This document shows positions 27,365 through 34,553 of a stretch of DNA of 64,000 bases, piece by piece. Every line of letters starts with the position of its first letter. The first letter of the stretch is position 1. The position numbers were made by a program, and so were the translations under genes. The DNA is from CANRPC01 sp964456095 (GTDB lineage Bacteria > Bacillota_I > Bacilli_A > RFN20 > CAG-449), in NCBI GenBank assembly GCA_964456095.1, contig CAYVZF010000001.1, positions 1 to 64,000 of the forward strand. Direction: 5' to 3'. The notes below the pieces were generated by a model. It searched no databases. It was given only the letters and a program-made list of their open reading frames with translations, and was not told the DNA's origin.

Positions 27365-27493
27365 TTATTCCCAGTCATTCCAATTAAAGTCATTATAATC
27401 CATTTCTTTAAATGATTTTGTTAATGAAATAGTAAGAATGTCTTCTAAATTAATATTTTCAATTTTTAATTCTGGTTTATTGTATTTTTTCAT
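27365..27493 (-). CDS. Small 42-residue protein (KPELKIE...DWE type), unrecognised
   Basis: An ORF with ATG at 27493, AAGGAG 11 bases upstream, and a TAA stop 14 bases before the next gene's ATG; it fills the 167-base gap between two secreted-protein genes. The peptide begins MKKYNKPELKIENINLED and ends NDFNWNDWE: a basic N-terminus, a hydrophobic middle, and an acidic, Trp-containing tail. Short proteins with a K-x-KPE start and a D/W-rich end occur near secreted-enzyme genes in gut Firmicutes, as far as I recall, without an assigned function. Its position in the operon and codon pattern support a real gene. Confidence 0.6.
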   Translation of the reverse strand: MKKYNKPELKIENINLEDILTISLTKSFKEMDYNDFNWNDWE

Positions 27494-27517
27494 ATTAATC
27501 AATTCTCCTTAGTAGCT

Positions 27518-28861
27518 CTATAAAACAGCAGTTTCAACTTTAAATACTTTAAAATTAGTATCTTCTGGTATTCCTTTAATTATTACTCCAAAGAAATACC
27601 ATCCTTCATCAGCCTCTATTACCGACTCACCATTATTAATACTAGTCATTAATCCTGTTGTTTCTAATTTTGCATACTTATTTGCACCATCAATTTGTGC
27701 ATAAATAGTAAATTCAAGAGCTCTATATTGTTCTATAAAAGATGCAAATTCTTCATCAGTTGAACCAACATATACTTTACCAATAAAACGTATTAAATCA
27801 TGTGTATCACCTAGTTGATATCCTACGTATGAACTAGCGCCAGCTTCTTCTTTAACTTCATCTTTGACTATTTTAAATGAAATATCTTTAAATGTAACCT
27901 TCATAGGTCCTGACAAGAATAAACCAACATATAAATTTTTGCTAGTAAAACTAGTCATTGTATAGCTATAAGACAAACTATAAGTTTTTTCTTCACCATC
28001 AGAAACATAATTATAAACATATTTCATAGAATATTTATTACCATTTTTAGACATACTTAATTTAACATTTTCAAGAATTTCATTAGTATCATCCGGATTA
28101 TTGGTTATATTACCATCTTCATCTTTTTCAACATCAAAATCAGCAGGAATGAAATCCGATGTTTTTTTCTTTCTATTCGCATCAGTATATAATCCATCAC
28201 GAACCCATGCAATACCAGTAGTATTATCTTTATAAGGGAAGCCAAAATTACCTAATGCAAGATAATTGGATCTATAACTGTTGTATGTTTTAGTACCATC
28301 ACTACTAGTCCCAACCATATAATCAGCATCTTGGTAAGGATAATATATATTACTTCCTGTTTTTTTTGAAGATGTCGTTGCTTCAGCTTCTAAACAAATA
28401 TCATCTCTAACCATTAACCCAGTTGCAAAATTAGAAATTGCGGATGTTTGAGAACTTGCCAAATTTTCAAAATAGCAATCATTAACAGTCATTGTTGCAG
28501 TTAATTCAAAAGAATCCGAAGCATTAATCTCTTGATAATAATATAAAAGTGATTCAGAATTTGAAACTAATTTAGGAAAATTATTATTATCTACATTATC
28601 ACCAACTTTCAATTCAACACCATTTGTATTCTCATCAACATTAAAAGCAAAATTTGTACTATTACTTTGGAACCTACCAAACATTCTACTGTTCCATTCA
28701 TTAGAAATAATTGAAGTATCTAACTTTGCTTGTTTATTTATATCATCAAAATTATAAATTGTTTCGTCACCATCGAATATTCTTTTATCATTATAATTAA
28801 TACCGATTCCTATACAAAACGCTAAAAAGCCTACAAAAAGGCAAATATTTCTTTTTTTCAT
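27518..28861 (-). CDS. Secreted LamG-like surface protein, first gene of the esterase/PL6 operon
   Basis: 447 residues from ATG 28861 (GGGAGG 5 bases upstream; the frame to 28882 has no site and overlaps the operator). An N-terminal hydrophobic segment without a lipobox cysteine suggests a signal peptide or membrane anchor. Residues about 60-330 form a beta-sandwich with GLMVRDDIC and LGNFGFPYKDNTT, shared with the C-terminal part of the CE12-like esterase; the last 115 residues form a separate domain that I do not recognise. Probable carbohydrate-binding protein. Confidence 0.75.
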   Translation of the reverse strand: MKKRNICLFVGFLAFCIGIGINYNDKRIFDGDETIYNFDDINKQAKLDTSIISNEWNSRMFGRFQSNSTNFAFNVDENTNGVELKVGDNVDNNNFPKLVSNSESLLYYYQEINASDSFELTATMTVNDCYFENLASSQTSAISNFATGLMVRDDICLEAEATTSSKKTGSNIYYPYQDADYMVGTSSDGTKTYNSYRSNYLALGNFGFPYKDNTTGIAWVRDGLYTDANRKKKTSDFIPADFDVEKDEDGNITNNPDDTNEILENVKLSMSKNGNKYSMKYVYNYVSDGEEKTYSLSYSYTMTSFTSKNLYVGLFLSGPMKVTFKDISFKIVKDEVKEEAGASSYVGYQLGDTHDLIRFIGKVYVGSTDEEFASFIEQYRALEFTIYAQIDGANKYAKLETTGLMTSINNGESVIEADEGWYFFGVIIKGIPEDTNFKVFKVETAVL

Positions 28862-28889
28862 TAAAACCTCCCATGTAAACACTCACTTT

Positions 28890-28914
28890 GTTCGCATATA
28901 CGAACGACGTTCAT
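28890..28914 (-). promoter_or_regulatory. Composite palindromic operator of the LamG/CE12/GLUG/PL6 operon
   Basis: GTTCG (28890-28894) and CGAAC (28901-28905) form an inverted repeat around a 6-base spacer, followed 2 bases later by CGTTCAT (28908-28914). The arrangement and the ATATA spacer are the same as at 21924-21948. It lies between the promoter and the start codon. Confidence 0.7.
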
Positions 28915-28926
28915 GTTTACAATTAA

Positions 28927-28955
28927 ATGTTAGCGCTTCCAATAAAATTAGTCAA
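28927..28955 (-). promoter_or_regulatory. SigA-type promoter with cre-like site, LamG/CE12/GLUG/PL6 operon
   Basis: Minus strand: -35 TTGACT (28950-28955), 17-base spacer, -10 TAACAT (28927-28932). The spacer and -10 overlap TGTTAGCGCTTCCA (28928-28941 on the plus strand), which matches the CcpA cre consensus with two mismatches, so catabolite repression is plausible. Confidence 0.65.
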
Positions 28956-29047
28956 CAAAATAACTAATTATTTTTTCACATTATCAGCTTTAATTAAATT
29001 TAACTTATTGTTTTTTAAAATATTTATTTCAATGTTTTTCTTATTAA

Positions 29048-29163
29048 TTATTTAGAAGAATAATTAATTTTTTCTTGTTAAAAAACAATTAAAACCCGCT
29101 AAACATTCGCGTTTTTCTTATTTTATAAAAAAAACATTTTAAAGGAAAATGTGGTATTTTTTT
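29048..29163 (+). repeat. Degenerate third copy of the AAA-island repeat
   Basis: Starts tttagaagaataat and ends aaaggaaaatgtggtattttt, in the same order and spacing as the two good copies at 29301 and 31384, with a diverged middle. The surrounding 28960-29300 is AT-rich and gene-free on both strands. Confidence 0.55.
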
Positions 29164-29260
29164 ATTTAATATTTTATTTTAATCTATTATCATCATATTA
29201 GTTTTTCATAATTAAAAACTATTCTTTTATTAATTATTTTATTTCATTATCTTTTTATAT

Positions 29261-29274
29261 TTATAACGAAATAT
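29261..29274 (+). repeat. 14-bp direct repeat TTATAACGAAATAT, copy 1
   Basis: Exact match to 29471-29484; a shorter version, GATAACGAAATT, is at 29461-29472. Spacing and position upstream of the HTH-AAA gene suggest protein-binding sites. Confidence 0.5.
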
Positions 29275-29300
29275 TTTAATTCGTTTTCTACTTATAATTT

Positions 29301-29421
29301 ATTCTTTTTTTGGAAGAATAATGGATGTTTTTAAATCAATAATTTATAAAAAAAGCCTAAATATCCGTATTTTCTAATATTTTATTAAATTTATAATTTT
29401 AGGGAAAATGTGGTATTTTTT
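29301..29421 (+). repeat. ~120-bp direct repeat, left copy flanking the HTH-AAA-nuclease gene
   Basis: Aligned by eye to 31384-31505, differing by roughly six substitutions and one indel. It contains CCTAAA and TTTAGG arms that could pair and ends with the conserved GGGAAAATGTGGTATTTTTT. Confidence 0.85.
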
Positions 29422-29460
29422 TTGCAAAAAAAAGCAATTGATCCATTATATTCTAGTACC

Positions 29461-29516
29461 GATAACGAAATTATAACGAAATATATTTGAATTATTTCGC
29501 AACTTGATGATATATT
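29461..29516 (+). promoter_or_regulatory. Promoter with TAACGAAAT repeats of the HTH-AAA-nuclease gene
   Basis: -35 TTGAAT (29487-29492), 18-base spacer, -10 TATATT (29511-29516). Directly upstream lie GATAACGAAATT (29461) and TTATAACGAAATAT (29471-29484), candidate sites for autoregulation by the gene's own HTH domain. Confidence 0.5.
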
Positions 29517-29542
29517 ATAAATGTAATCACGTGGAGGAAAAA

Positions 29543-31360
29543 ATGACTTATATTACTTGTCAAGAAGCATCTAATAGATATGGCGTTTCACTAAGAAGAA
29601 TTCAACAATTATGTAAAACAAATAAAATAAGAGGTGCAAAAAAAGAAGGGAAATCTTGGATGATTCCTGATGATTTTAATTATTCATCAACTCATCAAAA
29701 AAAGAAAAAACCTTTACCTATCGGCATCTCTGATTTTAAAAAAGCAACATCAGAATACTATTATGTTGATAAAACATTATTAATTCGTGATTTTTTAGAT
29801 AGTAAACCTCAAGTATCATTATTTACAAGACCACGACGCTTTGGCAAAACTTTAACAATGGATATGCTTAGAGTTTTTTTTGAAAAAACAAATGAAGATA
29901 CATCAATCTATTTTAAAGATAAATTCATTTGGTCATGTGGAATAAAATACACTTTACATCAAGGACAATACCCAGTCATATTTTTAACTTTTAAAGATAT
30001 CAAATGCAAGAATTGGGAAGAAACCTATAATAAAATATGTAAATTAATAGCATTAGAATTTTTACGTCATAACGAACTTGAAACAAGTTCAAAACTAAAT
30101 GAATATGAAAAAGAACAATATATTAATTTATCTAGGAATAACGCTACAGAAGTCGATTATCAAATGGCTTTACAAATTCTTTCCTTGCTACTTTATAAAC
30201 ATTATGGTAAAGACTGTATAATTATTATCGATGAATATGATATACCTATTGAACAAGGTTATGTATCTGGTTTCTATGACAAAACTATTGATTTTATGAG
30301 AAACTTCTTTTCAGGTGGTCTAAAAGATAATACGTATTTAGCATTCGGCTTTTTAACAGGCATTTTAAAGGTTGCAAAAGAAAGTATTTTCAGTGGATTA
30401 AATAATTTAAAAATAAATTCTATTCTTGACGAAAATTATAGTGAGTATTTTGGCTTTACAAAAGAAGAAGTTATTAAAATGCTAGAATACTATGATGTTA
30501 AAAATAAATACCAAGAAATATGTTCGTGGTATGATGGATATATTTTTGGGAATACAGAAATATTTAATCCGTGGTCAGTAATTAATTATATTTCTAACAA
30601 TTGTTTCCCAAAAGCATTTTGGTTTTCTACAGGTAGCAACGATATTATTGGAGAAATAATATCAACATCATCAGATGAAACAATTATTAATCTACAAAAA
30701 CTATTAATAGGAGAAAAAATAACAACATATATTGATACAAATGTTATTTATCCGGAAGTTATTACTAGTGCGCACAGCATTTATAGTTTTTTATTAGTTG
30801 CGGGTTATTTGAAAATAGACAAAACTTATCCTCAAGACGATGGAAACTATATGTGCGATGTAACTATTCCAAACAAAGAAATTAAATTTGTTTATGAAAA
30901 AGAAGTACTTAAAAAAACAGGAAAAACAAATATTGCTATTTTAATTCAACAAGCTATATTTCAAAAAGATATAAATAAACTTCAAAATCTTTTAGAGCAA
31001 TTTATGATTGAATCAATTTCTTATCATGATGGTTCAAATGAAAGTTTTTATCATGGAATGATGTTAGGATTATGTGCAATTTTAAGTAATAAATATCACG
31101 TAAGATCTAATCAAGAATCAGGAGATGGTCGTTTTGACATACAGTTATATCCAGAAAACAAAAGTAATCCTGGTTTTATATTTGAATTAAAAAAAGCAAA
31201 AAATATTAAAGAATTAAAATCTCTAGCAAATATTGCTCTTAATCAAATAGAAACAAACCATTATGATGCACAAATGAAAAAAGATGGAGTTAATGAAACA
31301 ATTAAAATCGGTATAGCATTTCATGGAAAACATGTGTCAATAAAAAGTATAAAAGGTTAA
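29543..31360 (+). CDS. HTH - AAA-ATPase - PD-(D/E)XK nuclease fusion protein (AAA-ATPase_like/DUF1703 type)
   Basis: 605 residues from ATG 29543 (GGAGG 8 bases upstream; the 29504 start has no site). Residues 1-45 are an excisionase/MerR-like HTH (TCQEASNRYGVSLRRIQQL ... SWMIPDDF). Residues about 55-480 are the predicted AAA-ATPase of PF09820 type: Walker A RPRRFGKT (96-103), Walker B CIIIIDEYD (225-233), and the SWYDGY block. The C-terminus has a PD-(D/E)XK-like site: GDGRFD (Asp532) and FELK (Glu548, Lys550). ATPases of this family are numerous in gut bacteria and have no firm function; the N-terminal HTH is not usual for them as far as I know. The gene is flanked by direct repeats, hence probably mobile or recently inserted. 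Confidence 0.88.
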   Translation: MTYITCQEASNRYGVSLRRIQQLCKTNKIRGAKKEGKSWMIPDDFNYSSTHQKKKKPLPIGISDFKKATSEYYYVDKTLLIRDFLDSKPQVSLFTRPRRFGKTLTMDMLRVFFEKTNEDTSIYFKDKFIWSCGIKYTLHQGQYPVIFLTFKDIKCKNWEETYNKICKLIALEFLRHNELETSSKLNEYEKEQYINLSRNNATEVDYQMALQILSLLLYKHYGKDCIIIIDEYDIPIEQGYVSGFYDKTIDFMRNFFSGGLKDNTYLAFGFLTGILKVAKESIFSGLNNLKINSILDENYSEYFGFTKEEVIKMLEYYDVKNKYQEICSWYDGYIFGNTEIFNPWSVINYISNNCFPKAFWFSTGSNDIIGEIISTSSDETIINLQKLLIGEKITTYIDTNVIYPEVITSAHSIYSFLLVAGYLKIDKTYPQDDGNYMCDVTIPNKEIKFVYEKEVLKKTGKTNIAILIQQAIFQKDINKLQNLLEQFMIESISYHDGSNESFYHGMMLGLCAILSNKYHVRSNQESGDGRFDIQLYPENKSNPGFIFELKKAKNIKELKSLANIALNQIETNHYDAQMKKDGVNETIKIGIAFHGKHVSIKSIKG

Positions 31361-31383
31361 TTGCTATATTATTGCAAATAAGA

Positions 31384-31505
31384 ATTCATTTTTTTGGAAG
31401 AATAATGGATGTTTTTAAATCAATAATTTATTAAAAAAGCCTAAATACTCGTATTTTCTAATATTTTATTAAATATATATTTTTAGGGAAAATGTGGTAT
31501 TTTTT
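31384..31505 (+). repeat. ~120-bp direct repeat, right copy
   Basis: Begins 24 bases after the HTH-AAA-nuclease stop; near-identical to 29301-29421 in the same orientation. Weak similarity continues a further 10-15 bases (poly-T then poly-A). Confidence 0.85.
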
Positions 31506-31568
31506 ACCAAAAAAAGAAAATATAAAATTATAAATTGCGCAATAAAAAATTAAAACATAATTAAAACA

Positions 31569-31595
31569 TTGACAAAAGATACAATTTTGTATAAT
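31569..31595 (+). promoter_or_regulatory. Candidate promoter of the papain-like amidase gene
   Basis: -35 TTGACA (31569-31574) and -10 TATAAT (31590-31595), with a short 15-base spacer. The distance to the start codon is about 56 bases. Confidence 0.45.
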
Positions 31596-31651
31596 TTATT
31601 TTAGATAGGAAAAAGAATTATTTTAATACCTATTAAAAAGTAGTGGTGAAA

Positions 31652-32197
31652 ATGAAAAAACAAAACAAAAAGAAAATATATGTTGTCGTTACTCAAACAG
31701 GAACAATATTATCGAGAATATTAAAATGTATCACTCATAACAAATACAATCACGCTTCAATCGCACTAGATGAAAATCTTAATGAAATGTATTCATTTGG
31801 TAGAAAGCAAGCTTATAATCCTTTTTGGGGTGGATTTGTTAGAGAATCGCCAAAGTTCGGCACTTTCAAAAGATTTAAAAAAACAATTTCTAAAATTATA
31901 GAATTTGAAATAGATGAAGAAAAATATAATTATATAAAAGAAAAATTACATAGTATGAATGAAAACAACAGCCAATACCATTACAATTATAAAGGCTTAT
32001 TTGTTGCATGGTTTGGAAAAAAACTAACAAGGAAAAACTATTATTATTGTTCTGAATTTGTAAGAGAAATCGTTTTAGATGGTGATGTTGTACCAGATGA
32101 TTTCTTTGGTAATATCACTCAACCAATTGATTTTTTAAAAATTCCAAATTCTAAAATCATTTATACAGGAATTTTAAAAGATTTTGCTAAATGTTAA
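31652..32197 (+). CDS. Permuted papain-like (NlpC/P60 superfamily, YiiX-type) protein
   Basis: 181 residues, Lys-rich N-terminus and no signal peptide. The fold signature is a His in the motif KYNHASIAL (about residue 34) and a Cys in NYYYCSEFVREI (about 131), the permuted catalytic pair of YiiX/YycO-like amidases. Members act on peptides or lipid/protein amides; the substrate here is unknown. I start at ATG 31652; two GTG codons at 31643 and 31646 form part of the weak ribosome-binding site GTGGTGA. It lies alone between the repeat-flanked island and the convergent pectate lyase gene. Confidence 0.7.
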   Translation: MKKQNKKKIYVVVTQTGTILSRILKCITHNKYNHASIALDENLNEMYSFGRKQAYNPFWGGFVRESPKFGTFKRFKKTISKIIEFEIDEEKYNYIKEKLHSMNENNSQYHYNYKGLFVAWFGKKLTRKNYYYCSEFVREIVLDGDVVPDDFFGNITQPIDFLKIPNSKIIYTGILKDFAKC

Positions 32198-32198
32198 A

Positions 32199-32242
32199 AA
32201 AATCATATTTTGTAGAAGACTCTACTTAATATGATTTTTTTA
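32199..32242. terminator. Bidirectional terminator between convergent genes
   Basis: aatcatatt (32201-32209) pairs with aatatgatt (32228-32236), with an inner gtaga/tctac stem and a 4-base loop; A-run before and T-run after serve both strands. Confidence 0.85.
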
Positions 32243-34444
32243 TTAATATACTATTTTAATCGCCGCAATAGACATTCCTTTACTTGAGCTACATACATAA
32301 TATGAGCCAGCATCTAAAGATGTTTTTAGTTCAGTTTGTTTTGTAATCGGATCAAATGAATATTCACTAGAACCTTTAATAACTATCGTTCTTTCATCAG
32401 AAGTATTATTACTTTTTGCATAAATATATACTTTCGCAGACTTAGTTAAAGTAAATTTAATTGAACGACTACTTTCATTTCCTGCACCACCTAAATCAAC
32501 TACTTGCGTATAAGATGAGTCAAATGATTTAAAACTATCATCTTCTTTAATACTAATTGTTTTCTCGCTTGTCGCAGTTATTTCAAAAATACCATGTTTT
32601 ATATTTGAACTAATTTCACTTTCAACTTGTAAATCCGCGGCATTAAATAAAATCGTATCACCAACATTACTAGTTTCGCTATTTTTGCTTTCTGATGAAA
32701 TATATTCACTATAATTTTCACTACTATTTATCGAGCTATTTAATTCATTATCATCTTTTGATGTGCTAACTGATAAAGGACTATTTTTACATATGCCAGC
32801 ATATTTTACGCAGTCAATTTTAGCTTGTTCTGCAGAAGTAAGGTAAGTAACATCTGTTACTTTATTAACTGAATCATAATAGAAATATGATGAATCTGTA
32901 TCAAATTTTGTATTAAATGAATTTGAGTTTGAAACATTTTTTGTTCTATCAGTTACTTCTGTACCATTGTTGGTCCCAGAACAATATTTAAATTTATTAT
33001 TAAATGACTTAACAACTGCATTAGATTGAGTAACTATTGGATTGGAAGTACTTTCAAAATAATTATATTCAGAAAGAACATATGCGTTTGCTCTTATCGA
33101 CATCGCGGTACCTGATATTTTATAATAGTAATTATTATACATATGCATATTTGCTTGTCTACCTAAAGGTAAACGAGATTTACAACCATTATAATAATTA
33201 TGATGGAAAGTTATTTTATTTGATAATTGAGAATCTCCTCCACCAACAAGACCTGTTTTATGACAATTATTATAATTATTATATGAAATAGTAACATTTG
33301 AACATTGTTTCATATCTGTTGCACCATCACCATTTCCTTTATCTTGTTCAGGAGTTCTATCTAAATAATTTTTACCAGCATTAAATACATTGTTATGAAT
33401 CCAAATATATTGGGTACCTTGTGTATCGCTGCTTTTATCAAATGATGATCCTTCAATCGCACATGCATCTTCTGGATAATCAGTAAATGTTAAGTTTCTT
33501 ACTTCAACATATTTACTATTTTTAATTGACATACCCCATTGGAATATTTCTGCATCTTCTCCTACACCTTCAATAGTAAGACCACCAGTTGAATTAGAGA
33601 AAAAACACATATTCCAATAAGAATTATCACCATCATCTTTATTAGATAAATTATTTATATCAGTAATACCTAATGCATCATCTCTAGTATATGTCTTTTT
33701 ATCTTGATCATAGCTTCTAGTAGAAATTCTACCTATTATTCTAATAATTAATGTTTTTGATTTAACACCATTTAAAATATTAACTATTCCTGTCTTACCA
33801 TTATATGTAACTGTATTTTTTGTTTTGTCAGTTACATAAATAATATCTGCATTAGATTTAGGTGTACCATCATTGTTATATGCTCCAACACCTTTAGAAT
33901 TATTAAAGTGTGCATATCCAGATCTATCATAACTTGCAACACTAACATTATGCATTTCTATAACGCTATTTGAGGACGTTGTTACTTTAACATCATATAA
34001 TCCCGATGCTATACCTAAAATATCAAATCTAGCTGTTTTATTATCTGAAGATAAATTTCTTACAAGTTCTTTATCAATACTTATATATTTAGACGTTCCT
34101 ACTAATTTATAAGATACTGTTGCCTTACTTGCATTTGAATCAAGCCATTCACCATATATACCTTCTGCAACTGTACCATATTTAGTAAACGCTTTATCAA
34201 CACTAACTTTATTTTCTGATGAAACAATAGAAGATTCACTTGATGAGATTAATTCATCACTACTAATATCAGATTCCATTTCAGATGAGATAACATTTTC
34301 ATCACTATTTGTACTATTAATAACACTATTTTCACTTTCTACACTATCAGCATAAGAAGACAGATTATCATTACTAGAAACCGTAATATCGCATCCAATT
34401 AGCATAAAAGTCATAGCAATTAAACATAAATTTCTCTTTTTCAT
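32243..34444 (-). CDS. PL1-family pectate lyase, surface lipoprotein
   Basis: About 733 residues. Lipobox IGC-DI, a long Ser/Glu linker, a small beta-sandwich (about 85-175), then a PL1 parallel beta-helix: GLTIEGVGEDAEI, YVEVRNLTF, DGATDMKQCSNVTISYN (calcium-site Asp), HKTGLVGGGDSQ, ITFHHNYYNGCKSRLPLGR (Arg catalytic base region) and MHMYNNYYY. PL1 enzymes cut polygalacturonate by beta-elimination. The last ~110 residues are a binding-type domain. Start is ATG 34444 with GAGG upstream; the TTG at 34459 is less likely. Single-gene unit, separate from the main cluster. Confidence 0.9.
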   Translation of the reverse strand: MKKRNLCLIAMTFMLIGCDITVSSNDNLSSYADSVESENSVINSTNSDENVISSEMESDISSDELISSSESSIVSSENKVSVDKAFTKYGTVAEGIYGEWLDSNASKATVSYKLVGTSKYISIDKELVRNLSSDNKTARFDILGIASGLYDVKVTTSSNSVIEMHNVSVASYDRSGYAHFNNSKGVGAYNNDGTPKSNADIIYVTDKTKNTVTYNGKTGIVNILNGVKSKTLIIRIIGRISTRSYDQDKKTYTRDDALGITDINNLSNKDDGDNSYWNMCFFSNSTGGLTIEGVGEDAEIFQWGMSIKNSKYVEVRNLTFTDYPEDACAIEGSSFDKSSDTQGTQYIWIHNNVFNAGKNYLDRTPEQDKGNGDGATDMKQCSNVTISYNNYNNCHKTGLVGGGDSQLSNKITFHHNYYNGCKSRLPLGRQANMHMYNNYYYKISGTAMSIRANAYVLSEYNYFESTSNPIVTQSNAVVKSFNNKFKYCSGTNNGTEVTDRTKNVSNSNSFNTKFDTDSSYFYYDSVNKVTDVTYLTSAEQAKIDCVKYAGICKNSPLSVSTSKDDNELNSSINSSENYSEYISSESKNSETSNVGDTILFNAADLQVESEISSNIKHGIFEITATSEKTISIKEDDSFKSFDSSYTQVVDLGGAGNESSRSIKFTLTKSAKVYIYAKSNNTSDERTIVIKGSSEYSFDPITKQTELKTSLDAGSYYVCSSSKGMSIAAIKIVY

Positions 34445-34553
34445 TTTAAAAAACCTCAATAAAAATTATACTATATATGATGTTATTAAACCAAATAAAT
34501 CTTATTTATTTAATAACTATTTGTTTTAATAAATACATTGGAGGATTAATACT

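Noticed and set aside
28960..29542. Possible CRISPR array or short-spaced repeats
   Set aside because: The repeats are ~120 bp and few, with no regular spacers and no cas genes.
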